A stretch of 64,000 nucleotides of DNA, from NCBI RefSeq assembly GCF_026151205.1, contig NC_087076.1:6603902-6667901 (forward strand), in the 5' to 3' direction. The DNA comes from Bolinopsis microptera. Lineage: Eukaryota > Ctenophora > Tentaculata > Lobata > Bolinopsidae. Below are positions 1 to 10,014 of this stretch, in pieces; position 1 is the first letter of the stretch; each line of letters begins with the position of its first letter. The notes beneath the pieces are model-generated. The model was not told the origin of the DNA. It was given only the letters and a program-made list of their open reading frames with translations, and ran no database searches. A program made the position numbers and the translations under genes.

Positions 1-2523
1 TGTTCGCCGTCATCTCTGGAATGCCTCTCTTAGGTCCAAATATATGTACTAACGGTTGGTGATCCGTCACTAGTTCAAAGTGTCTTCCATACAGATACAT
101 ATGAAACCTTTTTATAGCCCAGACTATCCCTAAAGCTTCTTTGTCAATCTGGCTATATTTTTTCTCAGCATTCGATAATGTCCTTGAAATAAATTCAACC
201 GGACGTTCATTTGTTCCATCATCATCTATGTGTGACAATACAGCTCCCAAACCCACGCTGCTTGCGTCTGTATCCAGCTTCAAACGTTTCAGCGGGTTGT
301 AGAACGTCAATACTCTGTCAGAACAAAGTAATTTCTTTAATTCTTCGAAGGCTTTCTGTTCAGTCTTTGTCCATCGCCATTCAACTTCAGTCTTTCTCAA
401 CTCGTCCAATGGAGCGATTATTGTCGACAAATCTGGTAGATACTTGCGATAATACCCAACTGCTCCCAGAAATGCTACTAAATTTTTCACATTTTCAGGT
501 GCCTGTACTTTTAACAGATCGTCTATCTTGCTGTTGACTGGTGACATACCATGCTTGTTCACCTTGTGTCCTAGATAAATCACTTCTTCATGCATCAGCT
601 TAGATTTATTCAGTCTGCATCTGAAACCGTTTGCTTCCAGTCTTCTCACAACTTTATTCAGATTATCTAAGTGCTCTTTATCGTTCTTTCCTGATATTAA
701 AATGTCGTCTATCCTACAGCAAACCATAGGTATACCCCGTAGTACATTGTCCATCAGATTCTGAAAGATTGCTGCGCTGCTATTTATTCCATACGGCAAG
801 CGCGTCCACACATACTGTCCCATATGCGTATTCATCGTCGTGATGAGTTGATCTTCTGCTGATAGCTCCACGTTATTGTACGCTTGTTTTATGTCTATGA
901 CTGAGAACTTTTCTCCTCCTGAAACGCTTGCAAAACATTCTTCTGTAGTTGGTAACGGGTGATGTTTCATTTCCAATAGTTTGTTGACTGCTTTAAAGTC
1001 TCCACAGATTCTCACACCGTCTCCTTTTTTCACTGGCATAACTGGAGTTCCCCATGGACTTTCTTTTACTTTCTTCAAGATTCCTTGTTTCACCATGTTG
1101 TCTAACTCCTTTTCCAGTAAGTCTTTAATAGCAAAAGGTACTGCTCTTGATTTCTGCGTCACAGGTCTGCTTCCCTCCTTCAATTGGAATTGCACTTTAT
1201 AGTTCTTTACTAGACCTAGCTCATCTTTGAAGATGTCACTGGACATTATCTCTTGTACTGTCCGTGTCTTTGTTGGTGTTCCAGGATCGGTTTCGTCGTC
1301 CACACTAACAAAATTTCTCAACTGATGTATTTCAGGATCAGTCTCTTCGTCCCCACATCGTTGTCCAGTTTTAAACTCTCTCTTGGCGATATCTGTCACT
1401 GGTTCTGATTCCATAACTCCCAACACGTTCACTGTTTGTACTCCTTCTCGAGTCTCAGGAAATTCTCCTTTTTGTGCGCTACAGTTTCCATCAGTTCTCA
1501 CCAGTTTAACCTCTCTTGCTGGTCTCTGTCCAACTTCTGCTGTTTGGCCCTGTGTTCTCGTTACTAACTTTTCTAACCAGTTTTCACCACAAAACTCTGT
1601 AATCCAAGAGCGTCCAAACAGTGCTGGAAAGTGATTATCCACCACATACAGTTCCAACCCTTTCACAATCTGGTTGTTTATCGCCACTTCCACAACTGCT
1701 TTACCGCATACCTGCTGGTATTGACCATTCGCCACACGCAGTTGTTTATCACTACTTTTCAACTTAAACTCCACACCAGCTTTCTTCAGCATCTCTCTAC
1801 TGCACACAGATACACTTGATCCACTGTCAAACTCCATCAGACACTCTCGGCGATTGATCCAAACCTTGATCAGGGGTCTAGAATCACGCAAAAAGTTCAC
1901 GTTATCGAAGTAAACAGTGTTATCATGCAAAAACCTGTTATCATGCAAAATAATGTTATTGTCATGCAAATCAACATGCGAATCATCATGCAAATTACTA
2001 CCATACAGAACACTATTATCATCATCCTGAATTTTAGAATCATCAATACTTGTCAGGTTGTTGCCCAAATTTGAAGATTTTTGAAACAAAACATTTAACT
2101 GGTCATCTAAACTTACGGATTTCTCCGACAATTCACAATAGTAAATATTTCGACTCACAAACTGTTCTGTGTCCTGGTTTGAATCGCTGTTTGAATCGCT
2201 GTTGTTGCAGTCTGTTGATACATGATGTGTAGATTTACCACTCTGTTTCCAGGACTTGCGTTTCGTCTTCTTACGGCAGTCCTTAGCAGTATGATACAAT
2301 TCACCACAGTTGAAACATTTAGTATAGCAGTCCTTGGTTGCATGCGATTTGAGTTTGCATTTATTGCATCTTGTCTCCTGATTGGAACTTCCCTGTGAAG
2401 ATTTCCCTTGAGACTTCTTGCTGATCTGTACCTTATGTACAGTTTGCTGGGAGTTTTTAATCATTGCAGCCTCTGATTTAGATCTGTCCATTGCCACCAC
2501 TTTTCTATACGCTCTCTCTAGTG
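1..2523 (-). CDS. pol: gypsy Pol: zinc knuckles, protease, reverse transcriptase, RNase H (partial)
   Basis: Open on the minus strand from about 2523 to the window edge in every stretch I translated. In order it contains two CX2CX4HX4C knuckles (CNKCKLKSHATKDC and CFNCGELYHTAKDC, about 2283-2375) and a D/S/N-rich linker. The protease active site reads MEFDSGSS (DSG rather than DTG, near 1830). RT follows, with WGTPVMPVKKGDG, FSVIDIKQAY and the catalytic CRIDDILISG (about 710). RNase H starts at LDTDAS near 270 and continues through VTDHQPL. The residue before the catalytic IDD is Arg, where gypsy RTs usually carry an aromatic. No stop was seen, so this half looks potentially functional. Integrase is outside the window. 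Confidence 0.9.
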
Positions 2524-3060
2524 TCAGTTGTTCGAAATCCTCTCCAATAGCAACTCCTGTGCTTCTGAGTTAACAATTCCCATTATAAATTGATCTAACA
2601 TTGAACTGCCGAAGTCTGTAAACTTGCATTTGACTGCCAGTTTTTTTAACCTCGCAACAAAGTCTGCTGTTTTCTCCGACTGCTTTTGGTGGCATTTGTA
2701 GAATCTGAATCGCTCTGCCAAAACAGTCGGTTTCGGGACCATGTGATTTATGAGAATTGTCTTCATCTCGAAATATGTAAGTTCGTTGACGTCATTTGGA
2801 GATGCTAAAGACGTAAGTAGGGAAAAGATTTCTGGATCAATGCTCGTTAAGAAGTGAGGTTTGATCGTTTGACATAGCTGATTATATTCCGCTAACAGTT
2901 GTGCATGCGCGGTTCGTTGCGCTTCATTCGGATTCTCTACTAACGGTTCCGGTTCAACCGGATAGGATTTTTGGGACTTGAGAAACCATGTGTACTGCTC
3001 GAACCAGTCTTCCGGCGCGCTGACTGTAGCGGTCAGAGGATAGGGGTAGGATTTTGTCAT
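2524..3060 (-). CDS. gag: gypsy Gag, matrix/capsid part
   Basis: Structural protein of the retroelement. The ATG at 3060 is chosen because the open frame upstream of it starts only at a GTG inside the leader. The protein shows the conserved capsid pattern of gypsy Gag: a LTYFEMK stretch, then AERFRFYKCHQ, then a region rich in FVARLKKLAVKC. The frame ends at a TGA at 2524, directly after QELLLE. The downstream zinc-knuckle and protease region is open in the -1 frame, and the two frames overlap here. The break could be a one-base deletion in a formerly single Gag-Pol frame or a programmed -1 shift. I see no classic slippery heptamer, so I favour a deletion. Confidence 0.85.
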   Translation of the reverse strand: MTKSYPYPLTATVSAPEDWFEQYTWFLKSQKSYPVEPEPLVENPNEAQRTAHAQLLAEYNQLCQTIKPHFLTSIDPEIFSLLTSLASPNDVNELTYFEMKTILINHMVPKPTVLAERFRFYKCHQKQSEKTADFVARLKKLAVKCKFTDFGSSMLDQFIMGIVNSEAQELLLERISNN

Positions 3061-3113
3061 ACTCGTCGCCAATTGTAATAGCTCGCTTAGCTTGAACAAT
3101 GGATACACATAGC

Positions 3114-3176
3114 TGTTACTCTAATCAGAGGCTGAAGATAATATCATTAATAATACATAACATAAATAATACATAA
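3114..3176 (-). repeat. putative very short 5' LTR of the gypsy element
   Basis: On the minus strand this 63-bp block starts TGTTATG and ends AGTAACA, giving the TGTTA/TAACA inverted termini expected of an LTR. The gag leader follows at once. On its other side the sequence shared with 25994 onward begins within 2 bp. An LTR of 63 bp would be unusually short, so it may be internally deleted. The partner LTR is not in the window, so the call rests on position and termini only. Confidence 0.4.
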
Positions 3177-3180
3177 CAGT

Positions 3181-3260
3181 CACGTGATATCGATCCTGCA
3201 TTCTGATTCGCTCCAGGGCTGCATGTCTATAAATACCCACACACAGACCACTAAGTCAGT
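3181..3260 (+). promoter_or_regulatory. TATA promoter of gene A
   Basis: TATAAATA lies at 3228-3235, with a CACGTG E-box at 3181-3186. The same arrangement and flanks occur at 25995-26049 upstream of the paralogous gene B. Transcription would be expected to start near 3260, about 110 bp before the first ATG. The E-box also recurs in the 300-bp repeats downstream. Confidence 0.55.
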
Positions 3261-3373
3261 GACTTCTTAGTATGTTCTGATATTGTTACCTAGCAAGCTA
3301 GCAGTGGAAATTATTTCTTATGACCTCATATTCCGTTCTTTTTCTCTCGTCTTTTTAAACCATAACAATTTTG

Positions 3374-3416
3374 ATGAGTTTCGAGATGGCCAGGCCTACT
3401 CTCATGCTGTCTATAG
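3374..3416 (+). CDS. gene A exon 1, start of a secreted or extracellular protein
   Basis: The ATG opens a 14-codon exon (MSFEMARPTLMLSI) that ends in phase 1 before a GTGATG donor. Without splicing the frame stops three codons later. The exon is conserved at 26174-26216. It can join in frame to the domain exon at 6838, which also starts in phase 1. A second candidate exon, 3451-3487 (GISIASDPESVT), lies only 34 bp downstream behind CAACAG. With exon 1 it would make a better signal peptide, but it ends in phase 2 before GTAAGT and so does not fit the 6838 exon. RNA evidence would be needed to choose. Confidence 0.45.
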
Positions 3417-3446
3417 GTGATGATTAACTCTGAAAAACTAGGGACA

Positions 3447-3951
3447 ACAGGAATTTCAATAGCATCAGATCCAGAGTCTGTGACTCTGTAAGTGTATCAC
3501 AAAGTTCTTCAGTATGCTGTTCGCGGTTTCTTTTTCACCCTTTTTCGACTTTACCATTTCTGTCGGTACAACCTAATTTATGTCGATATGATCCTTCAGC
3601 CGTTTTAACAAAACATGTTGGGATAGATCGATTAAAAATGAAATGCAATGTCCAAGAGGAGCTCTATAACCCTTTTAGTGCAATAGCTCAATAGGACTTT
3701 GGTAAAGTTTTGTGCTTCGTAGTTTCACAACGGTCTTTCCTCCCAACAAAGTAGTTCAGCAGTAGGAACGGTGATGTCATTACTATATTATAATTCAGAG
3801 AATGTACGACCGCCCACGTGCAAATTAGATGAAAATAAGAAGTTGCATAGTAACCATAGTAACGAGGGTTATTACACGCACGTGCACGTGCATTGTATCG
3901 TTTTGATCGTTTTTGTTGTTATTACGTTGTGTTCAGTGCGAGCTACATCTT
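3447..3951 (+). repeat. gene A intron 1 block, first of two tandem copies
   Basis: This intronic block is repeated almost exactly at 5336-5846 and again in the paralogous gene at about 26247-26761. It carries the candidate mini-exon and the first part of the 300-bp E-box repeat. It ends at TCTTAA, where the G tract of the palindromic element begins. Confidence 0.8.
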
Positions 3952-3953
3952 AA

Positions 3954-3954
3954 G

Positions 3955-3985
<31 letters not shown>

Positions 3986-5328
3986 AATGGATATTTTTTT
4001 GTGAAACTTGATTTCGAGATAGCAGTTGACCAACAAACTAGAACCAGTGACCGAACTTTTGAGGGGGTCCCGGACCCTAACCGCCAAACGGTGCCTGCGG
4101 GGCAGCCACGCCCATATTTGGTCCAAATTAGGCCCAATTTAGCCAAATACCCTGAACATGCCCAAAACCCAAATTTTAGGTGCTCTACTTGTAGCTAGTG
4201 GTCTCTTGAACTCGTATATGAAATTTCATCAAGATTGGACAAAAAATGACTGAGTTATGAGCCAAAAAACATATGCCCATATTTGGGCATACGCACCAAA
4301 TTTGGTAGATTTCGTCCCATAAATTGGTTAAATATCAATATTTTTCACTGAAACTTACTTTATATGAAAGGTAAGCCTAAACTAGATATTCTCTGTAAGT
4401 TATAGCTTTATATCTGTTTAAATGTGGATACTAAGGCGAAAAGACCACAAAAAATGAACTAAATTGCCCATATCTTGGTTCGCGATATTCGCGGAATTGA
4501 TCTCATTAAAATTGTAACAACTCGATCAGTTTTCAAAATTTTTCCATGAAATTTTCGGAATCGACTCGAAATCGCATTTCCACCTTAGTTTGAGAACAGA
4601 TTTTTGATTTAGGCCTCCAAAAAAATTTGGCGGCCAAATTCCAAAATTTTCCCGGAGAAATTCAGAATTTGGCCGCCAAATTTTTTTTGAGGCCTTAATC
4701 AAAAATCTGTTGTCAAACTAAGGTGGAAATGCGATTTCGAGTCGATCCCAAAAATTTCATGGAAAAATTTTGAAAACTGATTGAGTTGTTACAATTTTAA
4801 TGAGATCAATTCCGCGAATATCGCGAACCAAGATATGGGCAATTTAGTTCATTTTTTGTGGTCTTTTCGCCTTAGTATCCACATTTAAACAGATATAAAG
4901 CTATAACTTACAGAGAATATGTAGTTTAGGCTTACCTTTCATATAAAGTAAGTTTCAGTGAAAAATATTGATATTTGACCAATTTATGGGACGAAATCTA
5001 CCAAATTTGGTGCGTATGCCCAAATATGGGCATATGTTTTTTGGCTCATAACTCAGTCATTTTTTGTCCAATCTTGATGAAATTTCATATACGACTTCAA
5101 GAGACCACTAGCTACAAGTAGAGCACCTAAAATTTGGGTTTTGGGCATGTTCAGGGTATTTGGCTAAATTGGGCCTAATTTGGACCAAATATGGGCGTGG
5201 CTGCCCCGCAGGCACCGTTTGGCGGTTAGGGTCCGGGACCCCCTCAAAAGTTCGGTCACTGGTTCTAGTTTGTTGGTCAACTGCTATCTCGAAATCAAGT
5301 TTCACAAAAAAATATCCATTGGCCCCCC
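3954..5328. mobile_element. palindromic (foldback) element with G-tract and C-tract ends
   Basis: The element is a 30-nt G run (3954-3983), then CCAATGG, then a roughly 670-bp arm. A centre follows at about 4618-4690, then the reverse complement of the arm ending CCATTGG and six C (5323-5328). No transposase is encoded; the short open frames are the same arm read on each strand. It sits directly after TCTTAA, and the empty site is seen in the paralogous gene at about 26756-26767. The right flank is a second copy of the upstream host block rather than the expected site continuation, so a rearrangement or assembly error followed insertion. The arm shares sub-sequence (pairs of GCCCAAATATGGGC) with the element at 31165. 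Confidence 0.75.
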
Positions 5329-5335
5329 AATGACA

Positions 5336-5846
5336 ACAGGAATTTCAATAGCATCAGATCCAGAGTCTGTGACTCTGTAAGTGTATCACTATGACTAAGT
5401 TCTTCAGTATGCTGTTCGGTTTCTTTTTCACCCTTTTTCGACTTTACCATTTCTGTCGGTACAACCTAATTTATGTCGATATGATCCTTCAGCCGTTTTA
5501 ACAAAACATGTTGAGATAGATCGATTAAAAATGAAATGCAATGTCCAAGAGGAGCTCTATAACCCTTTTAGTGCAATAGCTCAATAGGACTTTGGTAAAG
5601 TTTTGTGCTTCGTAGTTTCACAACGGTCTTTCCTCCCAACAAAGTAGTTCAGCAGTAGGAACGGTGATGTCATTACTATATTATAATTCAGAGAATGTAC
5701 GACCGCCCACGTGCAAATTAGATGAAAATAAGAAGTTGCATAGTAACCATAGTAACGAGGGTTATTACACGCACGTGCACGTGCATTGTATCGTTTTGAT
5801 CGTTTTTGTTGTTATTACGTTGTGTTCAGTGCGAGCTACATCTTAA
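5336..5846 (+). repeat. second tandem copy of the gene A intron 1 block
   Basis: Near-identical to 3447-3951 in the same orientation, including the candidate mini-exon (about 5340-5376) and the E-box repeat. It again ends at TCTTAA followed by G. Small differences (for example a 6-bp gain near 5390) show it is not a perfect copy. Confidence 0.85.
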
Positions 5847-6591
5847 GGGGGGGGGGGGGGGGGGGGGGGGGCCAATGGATATTTTTTTGTGAAACTTGAT
5901 TTCGAGATAGCAGTTGACCAACAAACTAGAACCAGTGACCGAACTTTTGAGGGGGTCCCGGACCCTAACCGCCAAACGGTGCCTGCGGGGCAGCCACGCC
6001 CATATTTGGTCCAAATTAGGCCCAATTTAGCCAAATACCCTGAACATGCCCAAAACCCAAATTTTAGGTGCTCTACTTGTAGCTAGTGGTCTCCTGAACT
6101 CGTATATGAAATTTCATCAAGATTGGACAAAAAATGACTGAGTTATGAGCCAAAAAACATATGCCCATATTTGGGCATACGCACCAAATTTGGTAGATTT
6201 CGTCCCATAAATTGGTCAAATATCAATATTTTTCACTGAAACTTACTTTATATGAAAGGTAAGCCTAAACTACATATTCTCTGTAAGTTATAGCTTTATA
6301 TATGTTTAAATGTGGATACTAAGGCGAAAAGACCACAAAAAATGAACTAAATTGCCCATATCTTGGTTCGCGATATTCGCGGAATTGATCTCATTAAAAT
6401 TGTAACAACTCAATCAGTTTTCAAAATTTTTCCATGAAATTTTTGGGATCGACTCGAAATCGCATTTCCACCTTAGTTTGACAACAGATTTTTGATTAAG
6501 GCCTCAAAAAAAATTTGGCGGCCAAATTCTGAATTTCTCCGGGAAAATTTTGGAATTTGGCCGCCAAATTTTTTTGGAGGCCTAAATCAAA
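5847..6591. mobile_element. partial second copy of the G-tract foldback element, inverted centre
   Basis: A 25-nt G run (5847-5871) is followed by one arm, the centre and about 20 bp of the other arm. It then fuses to host sequence at ATAAAAATAC. About 65 bp of host DNA present in the paralogue (about 26762-26827) are missing at this junction. Diagnostic differences show that this copy matches the reverse complement of 4600-5328, not the 3984-4640 arm. It therefore arose by an inverted duplication or flip of the first element. Confidence 0.75.
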
Positions 6592-6837
6592 AATATAAAA
6601 ATACTAGCTTCATCCCTGTTACCACGGGCTTCATAGTTCTTAATAAAATAGTTCTAAATAAAAGGATTGTACACAGATATCATTTGGTTAGCTGGACTTT
6701 CGTAAACTCAAGAAAGAGATCACGTCGATTAATATTTTATAATGGTAGTACACGATACAAATTTGAAATTTTGAAGTACATTTTTATGTATTTATGTTGT
6801 AATAGAATGATTGATATTTACCCACTATATTTCACAG

Positions 6838-7302
6838 GGTGGATTAGTCCAAAATTACAACAGAGCTACAGCCTAGAGTTAAGTCAAACCCTGGAACTAA
6901 AGACCACCATGAATCAGGTTGAAGCCCCCATAACCGTTTATTTTATTTTCCCCGAAGACGAAACTCAGTACATCAACTTCAAATGCACGGATCTTAATTC
7001 AAGCAGATGGATCCTCGTGATCCAACAATGCATGCCTGACTCGTGGGATGCGGCCCAGCCCCTGAATGGAGTTTCAAGTGACCAGATAAAAGTGTGGCGA
7101 ATCACCCGAACAGAGACCAGCTTGCTAGTGGAGTGCAATGGTGTGACTGTCCTTATCTTCAACTTCGCGAGTGACTACAAGGACGGTTTCTCAAGCTGTC
7201 ATAGCTTCTGGACTAGGCATTCCACAGCGATCAAGTTTAACTGGAGTGGCGGATTGTATAAAAACAACGGGCATTTGTCCATGAGAACAGCTGTATATAA
7301 GG
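6838..7302 (+). CDS. gene A domain exon, unrecognised four-cysteine extracellular domain
   Basis: A 465-nt exon bounded by TTTCACAG and a G/GTATAT donor, phase 1 at both ends. It encodes about 155 residues with four cysteines (FKCTD, QQCMP, VECNG, SSCHS) and a beta-strand-rich pattern (ITVYFIFPEDETQY, TSLLVECNGVTVLIFNF, AIKFNWSGG). I do not recognise the domain with certainty. It is nearly identical to the gene B exon at 27075-27539, with differences such as TAVYKG versus TAVNKG, so duplication is recent or conversion is ongoing. The conserved frame argues for a real coding exon. Confidence 0.7.
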
Positions 7303-7361
7303 GTATATATTTTGTTAACATTCATTAACTAATTTTGGTCTACAGCATTTTGGGTTGATAT

Positions 7362-7940
7362 TATAATAAACCACGTGCAAATTAGGTTTTAAAAAAAGGT
7401 TGCAAAGTAACCATAGTAACGAGGGTTATTACACGCACGTGCACGTGAAATGATTATTCAACGTCATTTTGATCGGTTTTGTTGATGTTACGCTGTGTTT
7501 AAGTGTTTAGTACGAGCAACATTTTAATTGGCTGTATCTTCGGTTGTGTAGGATATTTTTTGAACTTACTAAAGTATAACTAACAAAAAATACTATTAGC
7601 TTCCTCCCTGTGACCATGGGTTTTCTAATTCTAGTCTTACTTATAATTCAGAGAATTCCCTTTGTATGTACAACTGCCCACGTGCAAATTAGATGAAAAA
7701 TAAGAAGTTGCATAATAACCATGGTAACGGTGTTCAAAAGCTCACGTGCACGTGCAAAGATTTGCGACCGGCATTTTGATCGGTTTTATCGAATTACGTT
7801 GTGTTCAGTGCGAGCTACATTTTAATCGGCTGTATCTTCGATTGGGATGAATATTTTTTGATGCGATAAAAACTGTCTACCTAAGAATACTATTAGTTTC
7901 CTCCCTGTGAGTGTGGCCACGGGCTTTCTAGTATTAATTA
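7362..7940. repeat. two copies of a 300-bp repeat with CACGTG E-boxes
   Basis: Units begin near 7362 and 7641. Each carries an ATAATTCAGAGAAT-like start (weaker in the first), CCCACGTGCAAATTAG, AAGTTGCATA-like sequence, CACGTGCACGTG and GTGTTCAG/AGTACGAGC. Each ends near TTCCTCCCTGTGACCA. Related units are at 3789, 5682, 26597, 27593 and 27904. 7940-8259 is AT-rich DNA with no feature I can support; the LINE 5' leader may start within it. Confidence 0.7.
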
Positions 7941-8259
7941 TAAAGTTATAAACAATTTAAGCTCAATAATATTCATGTCATATTTTCTCTACTGAAATTT
8001 TTGTCTCTCTAAAATTAGTCGCCGAAAAATTTAGTCTCATGAAATTTGGATTACAACAATTTTAGTCAAAAGTTTGAACAACACGGACATTAAGTTTATG
8101 AAGAGATAATAATTTAATTATCTAAGATGTTTATCAAATAGAACCCGACCGACCGACCTGCCTTGTCTGTTCTATGACCGAAATATGATTAGTCATCACT
8201 TTCAGAATACGAGATACTAATAGTGGAGAAAGGTACTGGTTCCAGTTTAGGAAGTGAAT

Positions 8260-8657
8260 ATGTCGGAATGTTCGTCCCAAGAGACACAGACGTATGCAGT
8301 AAGTATTTCCGAGTTCTTCAAACAGTTTCCAACGTTATGCTCTGAAGAAAAGGCTTCATAGGTGTTAGAGTTGGGAATGGTAATAAATTGAATGTTTACT
8401 TTCAGAATGTTCAAGGTCTCATCCCTTTTGGTGAACTGAACAATGCCCATCCAATGATTGATACCACTAAATGTCTTGAAGTGTCGACTTATCTTAATGA
8501 GGCTAAGATAGATATTGCAATACTTAACGAAACCTGGTTTAAGAGTTCTATTGCTGATAGTGAATTTCTGCACCCTGACAGATATAAGATATTTCGCTCT
8601 GATAGATCGAAGAAAACTCATCCACCAGATCCTTCTAATCCAACCCGGTTTAGGAGG
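8260..8657 (+). CDS. LINE 1 protein, N-terminus and first part of the endonuclease
   Basis: An ATG at 8260 opens MSECSSQETQTYAV and so on, closing at 8361. A +1-shifted frame continues without a gap through KGFIGVRVGNGNKLNVY into the endonuclease. This suggests a single-base frameshift near 8350. Visible motifs are QNVQGL and ILNETWF, which carries the catalytic Glu of APE-type endonucleases. The frame is broken at 8658 by the LTR insertion and resumes at 12400 with NGGGVMIAV. Earlier in-frame starts are not excluded. Confidence 0.75.
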
Positions 8658-9338
8658 TGTTGTAATATGGTATTTAGAGATATCTTTTAGGATATCTTAG
8701 TTTTAGTATAACGTTTAAGGGACGTAGAATTTAGTATGTATTTCCGGGTATATAATAACCAATGTTTTTATATGTTCGTATTTGGGAGTTACACATTTTG
8801 AGTGTAGGTCGGTTGGCTGGCAGAACTACTGTCAGACTAACTGTCTGAAACGAGCCGTCCGCTCACTTTGCACCTGACTTACAGCCAGGTTGGTCCTCGC
8901 GACCACAGCGTGACTGCTAGTGGAGTGCTCATTGGCGAGACGGCGTGCCACGTGGTACAAGCAGATGCGTTGTGCCGTCACGCAGTGTGGCGTGACGAAG
9001 TTTTTAGAGTATACCCGGAGAGCCGGATGTGGAGAGCTCACTTCTTAGTTGCCCCTTAATCATTTTTAAGGGATTCAAATTGACGGTAGCCAGTCTTACT
9101 GAGCACTACCATTTGTGATTAGACACGTCGAGTGATCTATTAGTCACGTCAATTGATTGGAGCGAACACTTAGAGGTTTTTATCTGTTGACGTTCACTTT
9201 GTATTACTTTTCCATTTAATTAATTATCCATTTTAATTTACTCGTTTCCTTTCTACATACGGTACGCCCTGCCGTTCGTGCTACGTGACTAGAGCTTGAC
9301 TAGCATACACTAAACACTAAGGAACTCAGTTTTCTATA
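8658..9338 (+). repeat. 5' LTR
   Basis: 681 bp, TG...TA termini, matching 11715-12395 across the stretches compared. The last 150 bp (GGTACGCCCTGCCGTTCGTG onward) match diverged LTR fragments at 35508, 35710 (inverted) and 37452. Short open frames inside it occur on both strands and are not genes. Confidence 0.93.
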
Positions 9339-9340
9339 TC

Positions 9341-9358
9341 TGGAGGCCACTTTTAGTG
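9341..9358 (+). other. candidate primer-binding site
   Basis: TGGAGGCCACTTTTAGTG starts 2 nt after the 5' LTR. The leading TGG is the expected complement of a tRNA CCA end. I cannot name the tRNA. Confidence 0.45.
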
Positions 9359-9667
9359 TTGCTATTTTCTCGCTCGTGATCCTTCTAGTATCACCTATAT
9401 TCAGTATAGTTTCGTTTAAGATCCTAACGTTTCTCATTTGATAAGCTAAGTTCGGTGTACGTTGCAGTGCAGAAGAATTACGTGGAGATTGTTCGAGATC
9501 TTTCAGTACTTCCTACTAGATTTGGTAAGTGTGGCTACCCATTTTGTGGTACCTGTATATTCCAGTTGAGTGCTATCGTTTTAACGAGCACCTAGTTTAC
9601 AGCCGTTTGTGAGCTTCAGTACTGTTAAATCTATATAGATAGCTCGTATTCGTGAGATTAAGCTACC

Positions 9668-9949
9668 ATGAGAAGTGATGATCGTAGGAACACGTATGTT
9701 TGGTCACGTTATCAGCCAACTCGCAACGTGGGTAATTCTAATAATAGGGGATTACGTAACGTTCGTCATCAGTTTGAAGGTTGTTGGGAGTGTGGTGATA
9801 TAGGACATTTTCAGAGAAACTGTCCGAGCAGATTTGCTGGTAATAGAGGTAGATATCAAGACAGAGGGTCTTCATATCAGAGTGGTTATGGCCAACAGAG
9901 TTGGAACAGAGTGTATAGACCTAACAGTCAGGTGCCTTTAAACTTCTAA
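9668..9949 (+). CDS. Gag nucleocapsid-like protein with one zinc knuckle
   Basis: A 93-residue frame starting ATGAGAAGTGATGAT. It contains one CX2CX4HX4C knuckle (CWECGDIGHFQRNC) in an R/N/G/Q-rich, very basic context, typical of the RNA-binding end of Gag. No capsid domain is seen upstream between 9359 and 9667, so the normal Gag N-terminus is missing or not recognisable. It could bind the element's RNA for packaging by a related autonomous element. Confidence 0.7.
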   Translation: MRSDDRRNTYVWSRYQPTRNVGNSNNRGLRNVRHQFEGCWECGDIGHFQRNCPSRFAGNRGRYQDRGSSYQSGYGQQSWNRVYRPNSQVPLNF

Positions 9950-10014
9950 AGGGTGGCCCTAGATTTAAGAGGAGGTCACCCGCGGTCAAAAACACACGCA
10001 TTTATGAGATTGTA

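Larger units (their letters stand above)
1..3176 (-). mobile_element. Ty3/gypsy LTR retrotransposon, 5' half, cut by the window edge
   Basis: Read on the minus strand, the order is a short putative LTR, a leader, gag, two CCHC zinc knuckles, aspartic protease, reverse transcriptase and RNase H. That order is diagnostic of Ty3/gypsy (Metaviridae). Integrase and the 3' LTR would lie left of position 1. The leader carries TTGGCGACGAG at about 3063-3073 just before gag, a motif common near gag in many gypsy elements. The element's right end abuts the start of the block shared with 25994 onward, so it seems to have inserted just upstream of the gene A promoter. One frame break separates the gag start from the zinc-knuckle/pol frame; otherwise the reading is long and uninterrupted, suggesting a young copy. 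Confidence 0.9.

Noticed and set aside
5108-6086. Repeated 65-residue frames (MKLDFEIAVDQQTRTS)
   Set aside because: They are the foldback element arms read in each orientation, with no start context and no conservation signal beyond the DNA.
6492-7328. A single 278-residue protein
   Set aside because: Its first 115 codons run through the foldback element and intron. Only 6838-7302 is conserved and bounded by splice sites.
8832-9059. Paired open frames on both strands inside the LTR (and again at 11889-12116)
   Set aside because: They overlap on opposite strands, have no domain and are repeated only because the LTR is repeated.
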